Origin: Pseudomonadota bacterium
GTDB lineage: Bacteria; Pseudomonadota; Gammaproteobacteria; Burkholderiales; Burkholderiaceae_F
Assembly (NCBI GenBank): GCA_021823635.1
Contig: JAKANT010000145.1
Coordinates: forward strand, 1-5,599
DNA: 5,599 nucleotides
Direction: 5' to 3'
A program made the position numbers and the translations under genes. The notes beneath the pieces are model-generated. The model saw nothing but the letters and a program-made list of their open reading frames with translations, was not told the DNA's origin and searched no databases. Of this stretch, positions 1 through 4,705 are shown piece by piece; positions within the stretch are counted from its first letter, which is position 1, and each line of letters opens with the position of its first letter.

Positions 1-987
1 CCGCGCCAGCACCGCGTCGGCGACCGTCGATGCGTTCTCGCCCGCCTTCTTGGACACCGCGATCGTCACCGCCGGCCGCTCGACATACTGGGTTCCGCCG
101 TCGGCGGTCTTGACGTTCTCGCCGTGCCAGACGAAACGGGTCGGGGTATCGGCGCCGGCAGCCACGCGCGCCACGTCGGCCAGGTACACCGGGCGGCGTT
201 CGAACACGGCGACCACCAGCTGCGCCACGTCGGCGGCGGAAGCCAGGTATTCGCCGGTGCGCACCTCGACCGTGCGGTTGCCGGCGATCAACTGACCCGC
301 GGGCGCGGACGCGTTGGTCGCGCGCAGCGCGCGCTCGATGTCGGTGACCGTGATGCGGTGCGCCGCCATCCGCTCCGGATCCAGCGTCACGCGCACCACC
401 TGGTCCGGGCCGCCGAAAGTCGTCACTTCGCGCGTGCCGGGCACGCGTTTGAGCTCGATCTCCAGCGCGTGCGCGATCTTCGCCAGATCGGCGGCCGTGG
501 TGTCGGCGCGCGCCGAATGCAGCGTCAGCGTGACAATCGGCACGTCGTCGATGCCGCGCGGCTTCACGATCGGGTCGAGCACGCCCAAGTGCGCCGGCAC
601 CCAGTCGCGATTGGCCATCAGCGTGTCGTGCAGCCGCACCAGCGCGGCGATGCGGTCCTCGCCGACCTTGAACTGCACGGTGAGGATCGCCAGTCCGGGC
701 CGCGTGACCGAATACACGTGCTCGATGCCGGTGATCTGCGAAACCACCTGCTCGGCCGGCACCGTCACCAGGTTGTGCACGTCTTCGCTGGAGGCCCCGG
801 GAAACGGGATGAAGACGTTGGCCATCGTCACGTTGATCTGCGGCTCTTCCTCCTTCGGTGTCACGAGAAGGGCGAAGGCGCCCATCAAAAGACCCACCAG
901 CGCCAGCAGCGGCGTGATCTGCGAGGTGAGGAAGGCGCGCGCGATGCGGCCCGAAATACCCAGGTTGGTGTTCGTCGCGGTGCTCAT
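1..987 (-). CDS. RND efflux transporter permease subunit, N-terminal part (partial)
   Basis: Inner-membrane proton-driven RND pump that would extrude its substrate through the adaptor and an outer-membrane channel. Only the first 329 residues are present; the frame stays open to the left edge, whereas full-length family members have about 1,000 to 1,050 residues. Visible are a cytoplasmic N-terminal helix (GISGRIARAFL, residues 10-20), the first membrane helix (about 25-43), then the start of the porter domain with TPKEEEPQI (43-51), PFPGAS (61-66), PAEQ (77-80), KPRGIDDVPIV (142-152) and RVPGTREV (181-188). The start is ATG at 987-985, which overlaps the adaptor stop as ATGA. No clear ribosome binding site precedes it, so translation is probably coupled to the adaptor. 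The EEEPQI signature is unlike the LPIDAxPD region of CusA/CzcA metal pumps and closer to HAE-type pumps, so the substrate is uncertain. The transmembrane charge-relay residues lie outside the window. Confidence 0.95.
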   Translation of the reverse strand, partial: MSTATNTNLGISGRIARAFLTSQITPLLALVGLLMGAFALLVTPKEEEPQINVTMANVFIPFPGASSEDVHNLVTVPAEQVVSQITGIEHVYSVTRPGLAILTVQFKVGEDRIAALVRLHDTLMANRDWVPAHLGVLDPIVKPRGIDDVPIVTLTLHSARADTTAADLAKIAHALEIELKRVPGTREVTTFGGPDQVVRVTLDPERMAAHRITVTDIERALRATNASAPAGQLIAGNRTVEVRTGEYLASAADVAQLVVAVFERRPVYLADVARVAAGADTPTRFVWHGENVKTADGGTQYVERPAVTIAVSKKAGENASTVADAVLAR

Positions 988-2057
988 CGCGAAGCCAGCA
1001 GCGGATTCAGTTGCACGCGTTCGCCGGCGGACACACCCGCCAGCACCTCGACCAGGCCGTCCGCCAAGGTCTCGCCGACGCGGACCTGCCGCAGTTGCGG
1101 CACGCCGTCGGCGCCGACGACGTAGGTGGCGGCCAGCTCGCCACGGCGCACCACCGCCGCGGCCGGCATCGTCAGCTTTTTGGCCGTGCCGAGCGGAATC
1201 AGGATCTTGGCCACCGTGCCGGGCATGACGCCCGCGGCCGGATCGGGCGGCAGCTCCGCCCGCACCTGCGTGGAGAGCAGACGCGGGTCGGCCGCCGGCA
1301 GCAAGGTCAGGCGCGCCTCGACCGTTTTATCGAGCGTCGGCAGGCGCACGCTCGCGCTCTTGACGTTGCGTGCCGCCACCTGCGGCAGTACGAACTGCGG
1401 CACCGCGCCCACCGCGCGCAACTGCTTCGGGTCGTGCAGCTCGACCACGCCGCGGCCCGGCGCGGCCAGCTCGCCCAGCTCCAGCAATCGGCGCGTCACC
1501 ACGCCGTCGATCGGCGCGCGCACTTCGGCAAAACTGCGCGCGGTCGCGGCCTGGGTAGCGCCGGCGCGCGCCGCGTCGAGTGCCGCCTGCGCGGACTTCA
1601 GATCGGCTTCCGCCTTGTCGAGCGCCGCCTGGCTGACGAAGTTCTCGCGCAGCAGCTTCTGCATGCGCTCGAAGTTGATCTTCGCCTGCGCCAGCTGCGC
1701 TTCGGCCAACGCCACGTTGGCGCGGCCGGCGGCCACCTGCGCATCGGTTTCGCGCGTATCGATGCGCGCCAGCAACTGCCCGCGTTTGACGCGATCGCCG
1801 GCATCCACATAGAACTGCGTCACCTGGCCGGCGATCTGCGCACTCACCGTGGCGGCGCGCACCGCTTCGATCACCGCATCGGCCGCGTAGTACTCGGTGA
1901 CCTCGCGCAGCGCCACTTCCTCTGTGGCAAGCGCAGCGGCCGGTGCCTTTGTCGGCTGCGCCGACGGCGCATTGCCACGCGCCGGCGCCAGTGCGACTGC
2001 CGCGCCGGCGGCGATGGCCGCCGCCACCGCCGCCGCGATCAAGGATTTGCGTTTCAT
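984..2057 (-). CDS. RND efflux periplasmic adaptor (membrane fusion protein, HlyD/AcrA-like)
   Basis: Periplasmic adaptor that bridges the RND pump and an outer-membrane channel; 357 residues, normal for the family. An N-terminal hydrophobic segment (MKRKSLIAAAVAAAIAAGAA, 1-20) is a signal peptide or membrane anchor, with no lipobox cysteine. Next come the first lipoyl half (about 70-100, containing AGQVTQFYVDAGDRVKRGQ), an Ala/Gln/Lys-rich coiled-coil hairpin (about 103-175), the second lipoyl half (EVRAPIDGVV, 178-187), a beta-barrel domain (about 212-290) and a membrane-proximal domain (about 295-353). The ATG at 2057-2055 has a modest GGAAGA ribosome binding site four bases upstream. The stop overlaps the pump start, indicating one operon and a cognate pair. 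The Met/His-rich N-terminal metal site of CusB is not seen, so metal specificity cannot be read from this protein. The AT-rich patch and palindrome upstream (about 2092-2117) are the likely control region. Confidence 0.95.
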   Translation of the reverse strand: MKRKSLIAAAVAAAIAAGAAVALAPARGNAPSAQPTKAPAAALATEEVALREVTEYYAADAVIEAVRAATVSAQIAGQVTQFYVDAGDRVKRGQLLARIDTRETDAQVAAGRANVALAEAQLAQAKINFERMQKLLRENFVSQAALDKAEADLKSAQAALDAARAGATQAATARSFAEVRAPIDGVVTRRLLELGELAAPGRGVVELHDPKQLRAVGAVPQFVLPQVAARNVKSASVRLPTLDKTVEARLTLLPAADPRLLSTQVRAELPPDPAAGVMPGTVAKILIPLGTAKKLTMPAAAVVRRGELAATYVVGADGVPQLRQVRVGETLADGLVEVLAGVSAGERVQLNPLLASR

Positions 2058-2103
2058 CGTGTCTTCCGCGCCTCGTTTCGTGATGGCGCGAAAGATACGT
2101 CTA

Positions 2104-2117
2104 TACCCCCGGGAGTA
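2104..2117. promoter_or_regulatory. Imperfect palindrome, candidate metal-sensor operator
   Basis: TACCCCCGGGAGTA is a 14-base dyad in which six of seven pairs are complementary; the C2107/A2114 pair is the mismatch. It sits 47 bases upstream of the adaptor start in the only AT-containing patch of this gap (TATAC at 2102-2106, GATAC at 2095-2099). The arrangement TAC-CCC-GGG-GTA resembles operators of CsoR/RcnR-family metal sensors (G/C tracts bounded by TA). No regulator gene is present in the window to pair with it. On the minus strand, TATAGA (2105-2100) and TATCTT (2097-2092) could serve as -10 elements, but neither has a convincing -35. Confidence 0.4.
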
Positions 2118-2161
2118 CCAGCCCGGCGCCGCGCCTAGGTGACGCCGCTCACAGTCGGCGC

Positions 2162-2187
2162 GCGGCGCCGGCGTGCGATGGCGCCGC
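2162..2187 (-). terminator. GC-only hairpin after the DUF302 gene, weak terminator or attenuator candidate
   Basis: GCGGCGCC (2162-2169) and GGCGCCGC (2180-2187) form a perfect 8-bp stem around a 10-base loop, 11 bases past the DUF302 stop codon. No T-tract follows on either strand, so it does not meet the usual intrinsic-terminator pattern. In sequence this GC-rich such a repeat may arise by chance. If functional, it would reduce read-through from the DUF302 gene into the adaptor gene. Confidence 0.25.
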
Positions 2188-2198
2188 CGCGATGCGCG

Positions 2199-2588
2199 TC
2201 ACAGTGCCGCCAGCACGCGCTGCAGCCGCTCGCGCACCTCGCCCGCGATCTGCGCCACGGCGGGCTTTTCCACCAGCGCCAGCACGGCGTTCGGGTCCAT
2301 GAACTCCACCCGCACCGCCCCGGCGCCGTCCTGCCGCACGACCACATTGCACGGAAGCAGCAGGCCGATTTCGGGTTCGAGCGCGAGCGCGCGCTGTGCG
2401 AAGTTGGGATTGCACGCGCCCAGAATCCGATACGGCGGCGTGTCCACACCGAGCTTCTTCTTCAGAGTGGCCTGCACGTCGATTTCGGTCAGCACGCCGA
2501 AGCCTTCCTTGGCCAGCTCCTCGGTCACGCGCGCGCGCGCCGCCTCGAAGTCCATCGTCACCGTCTTGCCGAATCCGTACTTGACCAT
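2199..2588 (-). CDS. DUF302 domain-containing protein
   Basis: A 129-residue protein consisting almost entirely of a DUF302 domain, whose biochemical role is not established. Typical family landmarks are visible: YGFGKTV near the N-terminus (4-10), a helix with AKEGFGVLTEIDVQ (26-39), LGACNPNFAQRAL (56-68), EIGLLLPCNVVV (73-84) and the C-terminal MDPNAVL (97-103). Cysteines C59 (GACNP) and C80 (LPCNV) both lie in conserved segments. There is no signal peptide, so it should be cytoplasmic. The chosen ATG at 2588-2586 matches the family N-terminus and has a strong GGAGAAGGGG ribosome binding site (2603-2594). The frame stays open to 2690, but that extension would be low-complexity and overlap the divergent gene. 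DUF302 proteins recur near metal or sulfur redox genes, which fits this locus. It lies upstream of the adaptor on the same strand, 141 bases away, so co-transcription is possible but unproven. Confidence 0.92.
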   Translation of the reverse strand: MVKYGFGKTVTMDFEAARARVTEELAKEGFGVLTEIDVQATLKKKLGVDTPPYRILGACNPNFAQRALALEPEIGLLLPCNVVVRQDGAGAVRVEFMDPNAVLALVEKPAVAQIAGEVRERLQRVLAAL

Positions 2589-2659
2589 CGGTTCCCCTTC
2601 TCCACACGTTGAGCGAGGCGCCTGGTGCCACCCGCGTCGCGATGGTAATCTGGTGCGCG
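2589..2659. promoter_or_regulatory. Divergent intergenic region between the two gene groups
   Basis: These 71 bases separate the starts of the DUF302 gene (minus) and the CzcI-like gene (plus), so promoters for both directions should lie in or near here. I could not place a good sigma70 promoter for either direction. For the rightward gene the only -10-like hexamer is TAATCT (2646-2651), with a poor -35 (TGGTGC, 2623-2628). AGGCGCCT (2616-2623) is an 8-base palindrome, but GGCGCC is common in this sequence. The leftward ribosome binding site occupies 2594-2603. Confidence 0.45.
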
Positions 2660-2980
2660 ATGCGCACCTGGCTGATCCTTCTGCTGGCAATCGTGCTGCC
2701 GCTAAAGTCGATGGCGGCCGCCGCCGTGTCGGTGATCGGCAGCCCGCTGCACGCGCCGGCGATGGCGGCTACCGATCGCGGCGACGTGCATTGCGACGCG
2801 GTCGGCGCCGAAGCCGACACGCCGCAGGATCGCGCCTGCCCGCATCTGGCGATGCTGATGCTGGCGCCGCCGATGGCCACGCTGGCGGCCGAAGAGCGCG
2901 TCGCGCGTGCCGCGTCGCGTGCCGAGCGCGCCCCGCCCTCGGTGGTGCTGGACGTTTTGCTGCCGCCGCCCACAGCCTGA
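2660..2980 (+). CDS. Small secreted protein, CzcI-like
   Basis: A 106-residue exported protein. The N-terminus MRTWLILLLAIVLPLKSMAA is a signal peptide with likely cleavage near SMA-AA (about 19). Its pattern, MR plus a hydrophobic stretch ending in LPL-x-x-x-A, recalls the CzcI family found in front of czcC-type genes in heavy-metal resistance operons. The mature part has two cysteines flanked by histidines, VHC (C45) and CPH (C60), a Met-rich stretch LAMLMLAPPMA (63-73) and a Pro-rich tail (PPPTA). These could bind metal or form a disulfide; that is inference. In-frame alternatives are TTG at 2609 and ATG at 2642. I chose ATG 2660 because it gives a normal signal peptide, although no good ribosome binding site precedes any of the three. 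It is the first gene of the rightward group, 78 bases before the next. Family assignment rests on the N-terminus, the size and the position, so it is tentative. Confidence 0.7.
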   Translation: MRTWLILLLAIVLPLKSMAAAAVSVIGSPLHAPAMAATDRGDVHCDAVGAEADTPQDRACPHLAMLMLAPPMATLAAEERVARAASRAERAPPSVVLDVLLPPPTA

Positions 2981-2998
2981 CCCTCGTCCGTTGCCGGT

Positions 2999-3020
2999 CG
3001 CCGCACCGTCCGGTGCGGCG
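2999..3020 (+). terminator. Strong 9-bp hairpin between the two small genes (attenuator or partial terminator)
   Basis: CGCCGCACC (2999-3007) pairs perfectly with GGTGCGGCG (3012-3020) around a GTCC loop: nine pairs, eight of them G-C. It begins 18 bases after the CzcI-like stop codon. Only CTT follows, so the T-tract is too short for a standard intrinsic terminator. It could act as a partial terminator, an mRNA-stabilising 3' structure or a processing boundary separating expression of the first small gene from the downstream genes. Confidence 0.45.
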
Positions 3021-3044
3021 CTTCGCGCGCACGCGCGCATTCAC

Positions 3045-3058
3045 GGAAGAGGTCTTCC
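3045..3058 (+). promoter_or_regulatory. Inverted repeat covering the ribosome binding site of the 77-residue gene
   Basis: GGAAGA (3045-3050) and TCTTCC (3053-3058) are exact inverse complements separated by GG, ending directly before the ATG at 3059. As RNA it can form a 5-bp stem (GGAAG/CTTCC) with an AGGU loop. The purine tract GGAAGAGG is also the only plausible Shine-Dalgarno sequence for this gene, so folding would partly hide it. As DNA it is a compact dyad that a regulator could bind. The inverted repeat is directly visible; a regulatory role is inference. Confidence 0.4.
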
Positions 3059-3292
3059 ATGTGGTTGCTTTGGCTTGCGGCGGCGCTTGCGGCGGCGCCA
3101 TCCGCGATCGAGATTCCGCCGTACCGCTCGGCATTTGCCGACTATCGCGCCTGGCGCGCGGACGAACCGACCGCCGACTGGCGACGCGCCAACGACGAAG
3201 TGCGGCGCCTCGGCGGACACGCCGGGCACCTGCGCGAGGCGCCCTCGGCGCCCGGCGAGCGGCCGCTCGAGCCGAAGGGAGAACCGCGATGA
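3059..3292 (+). CDS. Small secreted protein with GGHAGH motif, function unknown
   Basis: A 77-residue protein. MWLLWLAAALAAAPSA (1-16) is a short signal sequence with no positively charged start. The mature part begins around IEIPPYRSAFADYRAW (17-32), continues through an acidic and arginine-rich segment (DWRRANDEVRRL, 40-51), reaches GGHAGH (52-57) and ends in a Pro/Glu-rich tail. I know similar small unnamed proteins from copper-resistance operons of proteobacteria, where the YRS-FADY, NDEV and GGHAGH segments recur; this is from memory, not a search. Histidines 54 and 57 are possible metal ligands. There is no cysteine, and the only methionine is the start. The start has a GGAAGAGG ribosome binding site embedded in an inverted repeat. 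The stop overlaps the next start as ATGA, so the protein is made together with the outer-membrane channel and probably acts in the periplasm with it. Cargo delivery or a complex-assembly role are possibilities only. Confidence 0.85.
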   Translation: MWLLWLAAALAAAPSAIEIPPYRSAFADYRAWRADEPTADWRRANDEVRRLGGHAGHLREAPSAPGERPLEPKGEPR

Positions 3293-4692
3293 GCCGCCGC
3301 TTGCTGGCGCTTGCGCTGCCGTTTGCCTTGACCGGCTGCGCAACTGCGACGCTCGAACGCGAACTGACCGAGGTGCGCGACGCCGCACGCGAGCTGGCCG
3401 GCGTCGAAGTGCGCCCGTCGATGACCGAGGACGAGCGGCGCGCCGCCGCGGCGCTGGTCGAGGAACTGCTCGCGCGGCCAATCGCGGCCGACGACGCGGT
3501 GCGCATCGCGCTCGCCCACAGCCCCGCGGCGCAGGCGCTGATGCACGAGGCCGCGGCCGCCATGGCGGCTGCGATCGGCAGTGGCCGACCGTTGAATCCA
3601 CGCTTCACCTTCGAGCGGCTGCGGCGCGGCGAGGACCTGGCGATCGGCCGCCTGCTCGCCTTCGAGCTGCTCGATCTGTTCACCTGGCCGCAGCGGCAGC
3701 GACTCGCGCAGACGCGGCTCGCGCAGCAGCGCGTGCAGACGATCGGCGCCGTGGTCGATCTGGCGACGCAGACCCGCACGGCATGGATCGAAGCGGTGGC
3801 GGCCGAGCAGGTGCTGCGCTACCAGCGCGACGTGCTGCAGGCGGCCGAGGCGGCGGCGGAGCTGGCGCGGCGAATGCGCGCGGTCGGAAACCTCAGCCGG
3901 CTGGCGCACGCGCGCGAGCAGGCCTTTTACGCGGACGCCGCAGCGCAGCTTGCGCGCGCGCAGCACGCAGCCGCCTCGGCGCGCGAACGGCTGGTCAGGC
4001 ACCTCGGCCTGGACCGCGCGCAGGCGCGGCGGCTGACGCTGCCCGACCGGCTGCCCGATCTTCCGTCTGCGCCGCGCCCGGAATCCGAGCCGCGCGCCTA
4101 CGCGTTGGAACGGCGGCTCGACGTGATCGCCGCGCAACGCGCGCTCGAACACGCCGTCGAACTGGCCGGGCTGGCGCAGGTGCGCAGCGCCGTCGCAGAC
4201 GTGACGGTCGGCATCGCGCGCAACAGCGAAAGCGGCGCGCCGACGGAACGCGGTTTCGAGGTCGAGTTCGCGCTGCCGCTGCTCGATCCCGGCGACGCGC
4301 TGCGAGCGCAGGCGCATGCTGCCTATCGGGCGGCCGTCGAGCATGCGCGGCAAGTGGTGCAGCAGGCGCAGTCCGCGCTGGCCGAGGCCTACCACCGCTA
4401 CCGCACCGCGTACGACCTAGCGCGCCACTATCGCGACGAAGTGGTGCCGCTGCGGCAGGCGATCGCGGAAGAAAACCTGCTGCGCTACAACGGCATGCTG
4501 GTCGGCGTGTTCGACCTGCTTTCCGATGCCCGCGAGCGCATCGCGAGCGTGATCGCCGCCATCGACGCGCAGCGCGACTTCTGGCTCGCCGATGCGCAAC
4601 TGCAGGCGGCGCTGATCGGCCGTCCGCTGGCCCCGTTGCCGTTCGCCGAGGCGTCCCGGCGCGCCGCGGCCGATGCAGCGAAACCTCATTGA
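3289..4692 (+). CDS. TolC/CzcC-family outer-membrane efflux lipoprotein
   Basis: Outer-membrane factor forming the exit duct of a tripartite efflux system; 467 residues, within the usual range. The N-terminus MSRRLLALALPFALTGCATA holds a lipobox (LTGC, lipidated C17), and Ala at the next position favours sorting to the outer membrane. Two TolC-type repeats follow. The first starts with DDAVRIALAHSPAAQALMHE (68-87), has a strand near NPRFTFERL (103-111) and long Ala/Arg/Gln helices (about 135-240). The second covers about 270-440, with a strand at FEVEFALPLLDPG (323-335) and the helix end LLRYNGMLVGVFDLLSDARE (397-416). The start ATG at 3289 overlaps the upstream stop and is preceded by AAGGGAGAA (3275-3283). 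The multicopper oxidase gene follows after 13 bases. Its neighbours favour metal efflux, but the only pump and adaptor nearby are on the opposite strand, so the partnership is inferred. Confidence 0.93.
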   Translation: MSRRLLALALPFALTGCATATLERELTEVRDAARELAGVEVRPSMTEDERRAAAALVEELLARPIAADDAVRIALAHSPAAQALMHEAAAAMAAAIGSGRPLNPRFTFERLRRGEDLAIGRLLAFELLDLFTWPQRQRLAQTRLAQQRVQTIGAVVDLATQTRTAWIEAVAAEQVLRYQRDVLQAAEAAAELARRMRAVGNLSRLAHAREQAFYADAAAQLARAQHAAASARERLVRHLGLDRAQARRLTLPDRLPDLPSAPRPESEPRAYALERRLDVIAAQRALEHAVELAGLAQVRSAVADVTVGIARNSESGAPTERGFEVEFALPLLDPGDALRAQAHAAYRAAVEHARQVVQQAQSALAEAYHRYRTAYDLARHYRDEVVPLRQAIAEENLLRYNGMLVGVFDLLSDARERIASVIAAIDAQRDFWLADAQLQAALIGRPLAPLPFAEASRRAAADAAKPH

Positions 4693-4705
4693 ACGGGGGT
4701 CAACG

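Noticed and set aside
1011..2138. Long plus-strand open frame antisense to the adaptor
   Set aside because: It is rich in Arg/His/Gln with no domain signature, and lies opposite a complete adaptor gene with clear family motifs. It is a GC-bias shadow.
2143..2160. 5-bp inverted repeat CGCCG / CGGCG
   Set aside because: Too short and GC-only, so expected by chance in this sequence.
2609..2659. TTG (2609) or ATG (2642) start for the CzcI-like gene
   Set aside because: Either would add residues ahead of a normal signal peptide without offering a better ribosome binding site.
2589..2690. Upstream extension of the DUF302 gene to 2690
   Set aside because: The added 34 residues lack family similarity and would overlap the divergent CzcI-like gene. 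The ATG at 2588 has a strong ribosome binding site and the expected N-terminus.
3023..3039. Alternating CG run (CGCGCGCACGCGCGC type) with Z-DNA potential
   Set aside because: Such runs are frequent in this GC-rich window, including inside genes, so there is nothing specific to support a role.
3142..4395. 417-codon minus-strand open frame
   Set aside because: Antisense to the channel gene, with His/Arg/Gln-rich shadow composition and no recognisable domain.
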